NCBI GenBank assembly: GCA_002685115.1
Contig: NYWQ01000088.1
Location: 1 to 8,532 of the forward strand
Reading direction: 5' to 3'
DNA length: 8,532 bases
Source: Flavobacteriales bacterium
GTDB taxonomy: Bacteria > Bacteroidota > Bacteroidia > Flavobacteriales > UBA7430
The translations under genes and the position numbers were made by a program. Positions 1-7,130 of this stretch are shown piece after piece; position 1 is the stretch's first letter; every line of letters begins with the position of its first letter. Below the pieces are notes generated by a model that saw nothing but the letters and a program-made list of their open reading frames with translations, had not been told where the DNA came from and searched no databases.

Positions 1-1
1 T

Positions 2-172
2 ATAGCATACTCTATAATATCTACAAGAGCCAACGTACAAGAATACATAGTTCGTAGATTTCAAAAAGATAAGTTTGCAGCTGTTAGAAAAGCAAAGCTA
101 AGACTATCAAATTTAAAATTAGAAGAATTGACTCAAATACTTAGAGGTAAATCTAAACAAATAAAACACTAG
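2..172 (+). CDS. 3' end of a small basic protein, probably virion-associated (5' truncated)
   Basis: An open frame enters from the left edge and ends at TAG 170-172. It gives 56 residues, from IAYSIISTRANVQEY to the C-terminus LRGKSKQIKH. The segment is rich in Lys and Arg and looks helical, with RRFQKDKF and RKAKLRLSNLKLEEL and no cysteine. The stop lies three bases before the ATG of the giant structural gene, so it belongs to the same tightly packed late operon. By position it could be a head-tail connector, ring or adaptor protein, which often precede the tail nozzle gene in short-tailed phages. That is inference from context only, because I do not recognise a diagnostic motif. The N-terminus and true length lie outside the window. 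I am confident that it is coding, from the clean frame and gene-to-gene spacing, but not of its function. Confidence 0.7.
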   Translation: MAYSIISTRANVQEYIVRRFQKDKFAAVRKAKLRLSNLKLEELTQILRGKSKQIKH

Positions 173-175
173 CAT

Positions 176-3100
176 ATGCCAGAGATTAAACACGTTTTTA
201 ATCAAGGTAAGATGAATAAAGACCTTGACGAAAGACTAGTACCTAATGGTGAATATAGACATGCACTAAACATACAAGTGTCTTCTTCAGATGGTTCTGA
301 TGTAGGTACTGTGCAAAATTTATTAGGTAACAACAAGCTTTCAAATTTTGTAGGTTTAAACTCTAAATGTGTAGGTGCTATTTCTGATGATAAAAACAAT
401 GCTTTTTACTGGTTTATCAAAAGCCAATATATAGATTCAATAGTTGAATATAAAAACGGTATTATAACTCCCGTAATTGTAGATACTAATCAAAACGTTT
501 TAAAATTTACTGATAATATTATAACTGGTATTAACATTATTGATAATTTACTTTTTTTTACAGACAACTATAGCGAGCCTAAAAAAATAAATATAGATAT
601 TTGCAAGCAAGGTACTGATGTTAATGGCTACACTCACACGAAACTAGTTGTATCTGAAAGATTAATATCTTCAAATGACTATATAGATATTAGAGAAGAG
701 CATATAACAGTAATAAAAAAATCTCCAAAAAAACAATTAACTTTAAATATATCCGCAAACAATGTGGTTGAAGGTAGTGCAGATTTAGAGTTTATGGACG
801 TTAACTCTAATCAATACGTTGAAGGAGATATGTTTCAAGTAGTAGGTATGAACTTACCCGCGGGATCTAGTTTTACTGAAGGTGGTGTTGTTTTGGTTTT
901 GGCTTCTACAAGTACTGGTAGTTTACCTGAAAACCACGACATAAGACTTGAAGTGGTAGAAAATATTAGTGGTAAACAATCAATGGGTATTAGTGGTCAA
1001 AGCTACACGTTTCCACCACATAGCTATTGGTTTAAAGTCTTATCTACAAATCAAAACATAACAACAAATCTAAAACTTTATTATTTTCAACAAGGTGGTA
1101 ATGATGAAAAATTTTTTGATGATAAATTTGTAAGATTTAGTTATAGATATAAATATCAAGATGGTGAGTATTCTTGTTACGCTCCTTTTTCAGAGCTCGC
1201 TTTCGTGCCTGATCAATTTAACTACGATACTAAAAAAGCTTATAACACTGGTATGGATAACTATTTAAGCGAATTAGTTATATCAGGCTTTGTTGAAACA
1301 GATATTTTAGAAAATGTTATTGAAATAGAGATAGTATATAAAGAGTCTAACTCACCTTTAGTTTATTCTGTTGATAAAATAACTAAAACAGATTTTGATA
1401 ATACAGAATATATAAATGCTGGAGGCGCTATTGTTACGTCAAACCACTGGAACTCTAATAGATATAAAATAACATCTGACATTATATACGCTGTTTTACC
1501 AGCAAATCAATTAGCAAGACCTTTTGATAATGTTCCTAAAAAAGCTTTAGCACAAGAAATAACCGGTAATAGATTAGTTTACGGTAACTATGAACAAAAC
1601 TATAATTTACCAAAAGCCTTAATTAGTGCTTGGAACAAGCCTAGATACGACGTGGAGTTTGAAAATTTATTACCAAAAAAATCTTTAAAATCTTCTAGAC
1701 AATATCAGCTTGGCGTCACTTACCTAGATGATTACGGTAGAGAAACTTCTGTGTTTACAAATCCAAAAGCAACTTTTAAAGTACCAAAAATACAAGCTGC
1801 ATCTTACAATTCAATAGCAACTAAATTTACAACTGACCACCCTACTTGGGCTAAAGGATTTAAATTTTATGTAAAAGAAACTGCTGGAGAGTTTTATAAC
1901 CTTGCATTAGATAGAGTTTATGAAGCTGAAGACGGTAACTTGTGGTTATCATTTCCTTCTTCAGAAAGAAATAAAATTGATGAAGAAACTTTTTTAGTGT
2001 TAAAAAAAGCTGTAGAAGGTAGTACTGTTATTGCAGAAGAGGCTAAATACAAAGTTATAGCTATTGAAAACCAAGCACCAACATTTATAAAAACCTTAAA
2101 AAAAGAATTACTAAGAACAAACGGTAATCCAGCAAGCGTTGTTACTAATGCAGATAGTGATATTGTGCCAATTGCAGAGTTTTTCTTTCCCCACCAAACA
2201 CCACAAGTAAATTCTAGAGAGTTTTTAATTAAAAAAGATACTTGGTTGACACCTATTAACGACGTTGAGTTAGTAGATTTAACTGAAATAGCAGGACCTA
2301 TATCAATTACATTTGCAGACTTAGGTGCTAATAGGTTTAGCAAAGAATATAAAATAGCTAGTATAACAACAGATAAAGAAGATGCGGCCGCCGCATATAA
2401 TGTTATTTTAGATGATGTGATAGATGAAAGTGATTCTTGGATATATCCAGACCTTGTAGATCCTGGCGCTACAACAAGCGTTACTAATAACACTGGTTTT
2501 AGCACTAGCTTAACTATAATAATACATAAGTTTGAAATTGAAAATAGACCTGAATTTGAAGGTAGATTTTTTACAAAAATATATAGCGATGAAATTGCTA
2601 GGCAATATATATTCTTACCTTCTTTAGACGAAAAAAACTATGAAACTTTAGCCGCTTGTCAAGCATATTATTTTTCAGATACTTCAGCTGCTAATATGAA
2701 TGGTGCTACTGGAACAACAAGCGAGAGAGATGATGGTACAGTGTTTAATGGTGATACAACTTCAGAAGGTGTTCAACTAATATCTTACAATTTATCAAGC
2801 GGTTACACTGTAATAGATCAGCCTTTTGCTGAAGTTCCAACAGGTTCAAATCAATTTCCTACTAGCGACGAAACTGAGTGGCAAGCATTATTAGATATAG
2901 ATATTGACGGTACTTCAGATGCTAACTTTTTTATAGATCAAGTTTATTTTAGAGGTGAAGCGCCTTTAAACTTTTTTGAATCGTCGTCAGATAGAGATAG
3001 TGGTACTTTAGATACGACTAGTGTAGAAAAACATGGTTTAAGATTAGTTCATGGTTATTCTAACACAAGCCCACATGTTGAAATGGACTTTGATTGGGCG

Positions 3101-5746
3101 CCAGCTGTAACAGACTCTTTAATTAGAAAATACGCTTCAGAAAACGGTGGAGATACTTTTAACCAAGGTATCTATGAAGAAAACGGACAGTGGTATATTG
3201 AATTAGCTTTTTCAACACTAAGTAGAAACGAAATTGTTAACGAATTTATTCCAAACAGTCAAGGTGGTATGGACGAAACGCAAGTTTCTTTTAATCCTCA
3301 TTTAGGTATGATGGGCATGCATTTAGACGGGCTTTATCAAGATGCAATATGGCAGGGAGACGAAATACATACTAAGTTTGTTGCTAACTTAAAATCTGGT
3401 ACTGTATTTACTTTTGAAGGAGATGCTAACAAAGCTTTTTACAAAATAACTGATAATCCACAAATATTTAGAAGGTATAATCACACTAGTGCTTTTGATT
3501 GGTGGTATTCGTATTGTGAGTATATAGCTACTCCAAGTAATTTAACTGGTTTAACTAGAGGAGCGGAAGCTAAAGCTCAATTTGATAAATTTATAGCTAG
3601 TGATAATAGAAGAGTCACTTATAAAATTCCAATATCTGTATTTAATAAAGAAAGAGGGGAAATAACTGGTGATGATGTTTTAGGCGCAAGTGATTTTAGT
3701 TCAAATCAAAATAATGAAGGATTATTAAGCACAGCTACAGAAAATGCTCCTGTTAGAATAACATTTTTAAAAGAAAGATTTGACTCTAGCACAAGATTAG
3801 CTACTGACAAACCAGCTATATTTGAAACAATACCAAAAGAAACTGCTGAGCTAGATATTTACTACGAAGCTAGTCAAGTTTTCCCTACTTCTCTTAGTGA
3901 TAAAACATTAAGGACTATTGTAGAAAAAGGTATGAAAATTACTTGTGATAGAGTTGGTGTTATTACAGAAGAAACAGAAGTACTGTCAACAACTAACAAC
4001 TTAATAAGGTTTTCTAACACTATGACAGATGAATTTTTACAAGCTGGAGACGTGTTTACTTTTACAGGTAAAGATGGAAGTTTTGTAAAATTAAAGTTTA
4101 GTGCATTTGCATCTGCAACTTTTTTAACTCCAGTGGGGCAGCAGAATGGGTATAATGTTTCTGAATATTTATTTTTTAGTGAAATATATAATGAATACGG
4201 TTTATCATGGTTTAATTGTTATTCTTTTGGTAATGGCGTTGAGTCTAATAGAATTAGAGATGGCTTTAATCAAGTGACTATAGATAAAGGTGTTAAAGTT
4301 TCTGCACCTGTAGAAGATGTTTATAAGCAAGAAAGAAGATTAAACGGCTTGATATATTCTGGTATTTATAACTCTACATCTGGAGTTAATAATTTAAATC
4401 AATTTATACAAGCTGAAAGAATAACTAAAGATTTAAATCCTACATATGGTAGCGTACAAAAATTATTTAGTAGAAATACAGATTTAATTGCATTTTGCGA
4501 AGATCGTGTAATTAAAATACTAGCTAACAAAGATGCTGTATTTAACGCTGATGGTAACCCTAATTTAACAGCTACGAATAAAGTGCTAGGTCAAGCAATG
4601 CCTTTTGCAGGTGATTACGGTATATCAAAAAACCCAGAAAGCTTTGCCAAAGAAAACTATAGAGCTTATTTTTCAGACAAACAAAGAGGTGCTGTTCTTA
4701 GATTATCAATGGACGGTTTAACACCAATATCAGAGTATGGTATGTCTGATTACTTTTCTGATAACTTAAAGTTTAATAATATTTTACTAGGTAGCTTTGA
4801 TGGTGACAAAAATGAATATAATCTAACGTTAAGCTCTACTAACGTTACTGTTTCTTTTGATGAAAAGGTCAAAGGTTGGACGAGTTTTAAGTCTTTTGTT
4901 CCTGAGCAAGGTGTTAGTATGTCAAATGATTATTATACTTTTAAAAATGCACAAGTTTATAAACATCATGTTGAAGAAGATAGTTCTCAAAACTCTATAG
5001 CTAGAAATAACTTTTATGGTGATCAATATATTTCTTCTGTAGAAGTTCTTTTAAATGAACAGCCTAGTATTATTAAAAATTACAAAACATTAAACTACGA
5101 AGGTACAGATTCAAGAATTATAAAAGAAGTTACAAATGTAAATAGTGGTTATCACAACTTGCAAGACAAGCCTGGTTGGTTTTCTACTTATATAAAAACA
5201 AATGAAAATGAAGGTTACGTTAGTGAATTTATAAAAAAAGAAGGTAAGTGGTTTAATTTTATAAAAGGAAATGACTTTGTTAATAACCAGCAAATTGATA
5301 CAAAAATGTTTACGTATCAAGGTTTAGGAAGAATAGTTAATTTAGATATTGATCTTACTCTTCACCAACAATCAATAATACCACCTCCACCACCACCACC
5401 TCCAACGCCAACTGGAACTATCGGTTGTATGGATCCAAACGCAACTAATTACGACCCTGCAGCAACTATAAATGATATTACATTGTGCTCTTACATTGCT
5501 CCGCCACCGCCACCACCACCACCAGCAAGTATTCCAGGTTGTACAGACCCGACCGCATTAAATTATGATCCATTAGCTACTTTTGATGATGGTTCTTGCA
5601 CATATCCACCAATACCTGGCTGTACTAACCCAGACGCAATAAACTATGATCCTATGGCAACTGCTGATGATGGAAGTTGCATACTGCCAGAGCTTTACAT
5701 AGAAGATATTGCTGATGATGATATAACTGGTCTTCCAAACGTTTAA
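176..5746 (+). CDS. Giant phage virion protein, probably tail nozzle/muzzle type, with proline-rich cysteine-repeat C-terminal extension
   Basis: This 1856-residue protein has no signal peptide or membrane segment. The start at 176 gives the family-typical N-terminus MPEIKHVFNQGKMNKDLDER, then VPNGEYRHALNIQV and GTVQNLLGN. From memory, this opening and several later blocks recur in structural proteins of uncultured marine and crAss-like phages: YQLGVTYLDDYGRE near 511-523, DKPAIFETIPKE and LDIYYEAS near 1211-1233, ERRLNGLIYSGIYN near 1386, and YFSDKQRGAVLRLSMDGL near 1498. Further blocks are VKGWTSFKSFVPE with NNFYGDQY (about 1565-1625), TLNYEG near 1638 and EGKWFNFIKG near 1689. The lack of catalytic motifs, the aromatic beta-rich composition and the position in the gene set suggest the distal tail nozzle (T7 gp12-like role, crAss 'muzzle'); this is inference. 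The conserved body ends around 1726. Residues 1736-1856 are an added tail: Pro8, a Cys repeat, Pro8, two Cys repeats and an acidic end. About eight cysteines occupy the first 1735 residues and six the last 106. No Shine-Dalgarno precedes the start. A baseplate-like or tail-fibre scaffold is the alternative. Confidence 0.85.
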   Translation: MPEIKHVFNQGKMNKDLDERLVPNGEYRHALNIQVSSSDGSDVGTVQNLLGNNKLSNFVGLNSKCVGAISDDKNNAFYWFIKSQYIDSIVEYKNGIITPVIVDTNQNVLKFTDNIITGINIIDNLLFFTDNYSEPKKINIDICKQGTDVNGYTHTKLVVSERLISSNDYIDIREEHITVIKKSPKKQLTLNISANNVVEGSADLEFMDVNSNQYVEGDMFQVVGMNLPAGSSFTEGGVVLVLASTSTGSLPENHDIRLEVVENISGKQSMGISGQSYTFPPHSYWFKVLSTNQNITTNLKLYYFQQGGNDEKFFDDKFVRFSYRYKYQDGEYSCYAPFSELAFVPDQFNYDTKKAYNTGMDNYLSELVISGFVETDILENVIEIEIVYKESNSPLVYSVDKITKTDFDNTEYINAGGAIVTSNHWNSNRYKITSDIIYAVLPANQLARPFDNVPKKALAQEITGNRLVYGNYEQNYNLPKALISAWNKPRYDVEFENLLPKKSLKSSRQYQLGVTYLDDYGRETSVFTNPKATFKVPKIQAASYNSIATKFTTDHPTWAKGFKFYVKETAGEFYNLALDRVYEAEDGNLWLSFPSSERNKIDEETFLVLKKAVEGSTVIAEEAKYKVIAIENQAPTFIKTLKKELLRTNGNPASVVTNADSDIVPIAEFFFPHQTPQVNSREFLIKKDTWLTPINDVELVDLTEIAGPISITFADLGANRFSKEYKIASITTDKEDAAAAYNVILDDVIDESDSWIYPDLVDPGATTSVTNNTGFSTSLTIIIHKFEIENRPEFEGRFFTKIYSDEIARQYIFLPSLDEKNYETLAACQAYYFSDTSAANMNGATGTTSERDDGTVFNGDTTSEGVQLISYNLSSGYTVIDQPFAEVPTGSNQFPTSDETEWQALLDIDIDGTSDANFFIDQVYFRGEAPLNFFESSSDRDSGTLDTTSVEKHGLRLVHGYSNTSPHVEMDFDWAPAVTDSLIRKYASENGGDTFNQGIYEENGQWYIELAFSTLSRNEIVNEFIPNSQGGMDETQVSFNPHLGMMGMHLDGLYQDAIWQGDEIHTKFVANLKSGTVFTFEGDANKAFYKITDNPQIFRRYNHTSAFDWWYSYCEYIATPSNLTGLTRGAEAKAQFDKFIASDNRRVTYKIPISVFNKERGEITGDDVLGASDFSSNQNNEGLLSTATENAPVRITFLKERFDSSTRLATDKPAIFETIPKETAELDIYYEASQVFPTSLSDKTLRTIVEKGMKITCDRVGVITEETEVLSTTNNLIRFSNTMTDEFLQAGDVFTFTGKDGSFVKLKFSAFASATFLTPVGQQNGYNVSEYLFFSEIYNEYGLSWFNCYSFGNGVESNRIRDGFNQVTIDKGVKVSAPVEDVYKQERRLNGLIYSGIYNSTSGVNNLNQFIQAERITKDLNPTYGSVQKLFSRNTDLIAFCEDRVIKILANKDAVFNADGNPNLTATNKVLGQAMPFAGDYGISKNPESFAKENYRAYFSDKQRGAVLRLSMDGLTPISEYGMSDYFSDNLKFNNILLGSFDGDKNEYNLTLSSTNVTVSFDEKVKGWTSFKSFVPEQGVSMSNDYYTFKNAQVYKHHVEEDSSQNSIARNNFYGDQYISSVEVLLNEQPSIIKNYKTLNYEGTDSRIIKEVTNVNSGYHNLQDKPGWFSTYIKTNENEGYVSEFIKKEGKWFNFIKGNDFVNNQQIDTKMFTYQGLGRIVNLDIDLTLHQQSIIPPPPPPPPTPTGTIGCMDPNATNYDPAATINDITLCSYIAPPPPPPPPASIPGCTDPTALNYDPLATFDDGSCTYPPIPGCTNPDAINYDPMATADDGSCILPELYIEDIADDDITGLPNV
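5381..5404 (+). repeat. Polyproline run 1 (eight Pro codons) in the giant virion protein
   Basis: Eight consecutive proline codons (residues 1736-1743, CCA and CCT) follow directly after the last recognisable body segment, FTYQGLGRIVNLDI (1712-1725) and a short linker. The run is followed by TPTGT and the first cysteine repeat. It probably acts as a stiff polyproline-II spacer that separates the tail body from the cysteine modules; the spacer role is inferred. Confidence 0.9.
5423..5488 (+). repeat. Cysteine repeat 1 (divergent copy)
   Basis: Residues 1750-1771 read GCMDPNATNYDPAATINDITL followed by Cys. They match the module G-C-x-[DN]-P-x-A-x-N-Y-D-P-x-A-T-x-[DN]-D-G-S-C, except that the usual DGSC end is replaced by DITLC. 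That lengthens the cysteine spacing by one residue. C1751 and C1771 are the likely disulfide pair (inference). The repeat sits between the two polyproline runs. Confidence 0.85.
5501..5524 (+). repeat. Polyproline run 2 (eight Pro codons)
   Basis: Eight proline codons (residues 1776-1783, five CCA after an alternating CCG CCA CCG start) separate cysteine repeat 1 from repeats 2 and 3. The length equals run 1, but the codon pattern differs, so it is not a recent exact copy. The near-perfect CCA trinucleotide tract could change length by replication slippage without breaking the frame. Confidence 0.9.
5537..5605 (+). repeat. Cysteine repeat 2 (canonical copy)
   Basis: Residues 1788-1810 begin GCTDPTALNYDPLAT and end DDGSCTY, with cysteines at 1789 and 1808. 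This is the cleanest copy in the window, and it is the closest to the copy in the next gene (17 of 23 residues identical by eye). Asp and Asn at regular spacing between two cysteines suggest a small disulfide-closed, possibly calcium-binding, module. The metal binding is a guess from composition. Confidence 0.9.
5618..5680 (+). repeat. Cysteine repeat 3 (last copy in the giant protein)
   Basis: Residues 1815-1835 begin GCTNPDAINYDPMAT and end DDGSC, with cysteines at 1816 and 1835. It follows repeat 2 after only the linker PPIP, with no long proline run. After it, the protein ends in about 20 acidic residues (ILPELYIEDIADDDITGLPN plus Val). Confidence 0.9.
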
Positions 5747-5757
5747 AAATAAAATAT

Positions 5758-7125
5758 ATGCATCAAGGTCCTAATTATAATTCTAATAACTTATATAGTG
5801 TTCAAAGAATACATGATGACAATGTCAATGCAGGCAACTTTAGCACGACACCATCTGGTCTTAAATATTATACACTTCTAATAACTCCAAACGACTATAG
5901 TCAATTAGTATGTTCTGGTAACTTTACAATTGATGGCATTTCAAGTTCTTGGGTTTATAATTCTGATTATCACCCAACTGGTTTTGGTAACGCGTGCTAC
6001 CCTGTAAATCCACCTTGGCACGGTAGCGGTGTTGGTCAAAGTACAAGTTTTACAACACCACATAGTTATGTATTAAAAGGAGGTGCTGGCCCTAATGTTT
6101 GTTGGGGTCCTAACAGTAATAGTGGTCAAAATTTTATTGGTAATGGTACTTATAGATTTAACGGTCCTTTTGAGTTTGACAACTCTGCTTATTGTGATGG
6201 AGCATTTACAAGTTCAACAGACTCGGTTACTTGGAGAAAAATAATACTAATGGATATATATCAAAATGATTTAGGATTTTTGATAAACGATCAGTACGAT
6301 CCAGCAACTTATTCAGAAGATTTAGAAACTTGGCTTCAGTACATGCCAGATCCTAACAACCCTTATTATGTTCCTTTAGAGCCAACTCACAATGGCTATC
6401 CAAAACATATAAAAGTTTTTGTTTTTCCAGAGTATCACGATGAAAACCCTTTGCAAGCAACAATGGAGATTGATTTAGATATAGACTATGTAGTAGATGT
6501 TCCAGGTTGTACAGATGTGTCTGCTCTAAATTATGATTCTTTTGCAACTGTAAATGATGGTAGTTGTACTTACGCTCCAGCACCACTTGCTATAGATCCT
6601 CCAATTGTTACTAGTGATATTTCTTCTGCCAACCACACTGTTTACACAATACTAGGTGTTGACGGTACTCCTACAGGAGGACCAGTACCTGTGCTTGTTT
6701 TAAACACTCTTGATATTAGTATTCCTACCCCAACAGGTGGAACACCTCCTTACGAAGATTTTGAAATAACATCTGTAATTGATAATGCTAATCCAAACGG
6801 TGTTTACGGCCAACCAAACTCTTTGCCATCTCAAGTTTATTTAATAGATGATGCTCTTTCTACTTTAGATCCTAGCGATCCATCAGGACTAACTTACTCT
6901 AACGCTGTTTTAAATCGTTTACCAATTAACACAAACATTTTTTTAGGCATGAACCCAGGAACTTATAGTTTTGGTAAAGTTTTACTTGAAGTTCCACATA
7001 ACTCACTTGCTTTTCCAAATCTTGAGGCCTTACATGAAATTTCAATTGAAATATCTGCTGAAGACGACATTGGCGGAAATATTACTTCTACGCCTCTTAT
7101 AATTGATATACTTTCTCAATACTAA
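5758..7125 (+). CDS. Putative tail-associated surface protein with cysteine-rich N-terminal part, one cysteine repeat and Ig-like C-terminal part
   Basis: I do not recognise this 455-residue protein as a whole. Residues 1-245 form a Gly/Asn/Tyr/Trp-rich, probably beta-structured region with cysteines at 52, 80, 115 and 146. Residues 250-272 (GCTDVSALNYDSFAT ... NDGSCTY, Cys 251 and 270) are a copy of the module found three times at the end of the preceding protein. Residues about 278-455 look like a bacterial Ig-like or cadherin-like beta-sandwich. They include PTPTGGTPPY (324-331), which resembles the TGGTxPY core of SprB-type repeats of Bacteroidota adhesins, and a closing strand pattern EISIEISAEDD ... 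STPLIIDIL. There is no signal peptide, as expected for a virion component assembled in the cytoplasm. The start is 11 bases after the upstream stop, with an A-rich leader (AAATAAAATAT) and no Shine-Dalgarno. A host-binding or tail-decoration role is inferred from position and the shared module. An unrelated accessory structural protein remains possible. Confidence 0.8.
   Translation: MHQGPNYNSNNLYSVQRIHDDNVNAGNFSTTPSGLKYYTLLITPNDYSQLVCSGNFTIDGISSSWVYNSDYHPTGFGNACYPVNPPWHGSGVGQSTSFTTPHSYVLKGGAGPNVCWGPNSNSGQNFIGNGTYRFNGPFEFDNSAYCDGAFTSSTDSVTWRKIILMDIYQNDLGFLINDQYDPATYSEDLETWLQYMPDPNNPYYVPLEPTHNGYPKHIKVFVFPEYHDENPLQATMEIDLDIDYVVDVPGCTDVSALNYDSFATVNDGSCTYAPAPLAIDPPIVTSDISSANHTVYTILGVDGTPTGGPVPVLVLNTLDISIPTPTGGTPPYEDFEITSVIDNANPNGVYGQPNSLPSQVYLIDDALSTLDPSDPSGLTYSNAVLNRLPINTNIFLGMNPGTYSFGKVLLEVPHNSLAFPNLEALHEISIEISAEDDIGGNITSTPLIIDILSQY
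6505..6573 (+). repeat. Cysteine repeat in the second structural gene
   Basis: Residues 250-272 of the 455-residue protein share 17 of 23 positions with repeat 2 of the upstream giant protein, including both cysteines, ALNYD, AT and DGSCTY. Many shared residues use different codons (for example TCT versus AGT for Ser, TGC versus TGT for Cys). The copies are therefore old or independently acquired, not a fresh duplication. This copy lacks proline-run flanks and has only short PxP linkers (VPG, APAPLA). Confidence 0.88.
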
Positions 7126-7130
7126 ACAAT

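Noticed and set aside
715..733. Two runs of seven A bases that could act as slippery frameshift sites
   Set aside because: The reading frame continues unbroken for thousands of bases, and no useful alternative frame opens at either run.
857..864. Palindrome CCCGCGGG within the giant gene
   Set aside because: It is a single short palindrome inside coding sequence (Leu-Pro-Ala-Gly). It is not repeated or placed like an operator or recombination site.
2384..2394. GC-rich patch with GCGGCCGC in an AT-rich gene
   Set aside because: It encodes a run of alanines in frame and could form only a tiny hairpin. With one copy and no associated element, it is best read as chance codon choice.
1918..2505. 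A 195-codon open frame on the minus strand inside the giant gene
   Set aside because: It lies wholly opposite a strongly supported coding frame with conserved phage motifs. Its product looks like reversed AT-rich codon composition (Leu, Ser, Val, Ile runs), and no gene context exists for it.
5381..5680. Possible CRISPR-like or tandem DNA repeat array
   Set aside because: The repetition is at protein level: the units differ in codons, length and spacing and stay in frame with the gene. There are no identical direct repeats with unique spacers.
6353..6586. A 77-codon minus-strand open frame rich in His, Leu and Gln
   Set aside because: It is a shadow of the plus-strand gene; the composition arises from antisense reading of AT-rich codons.
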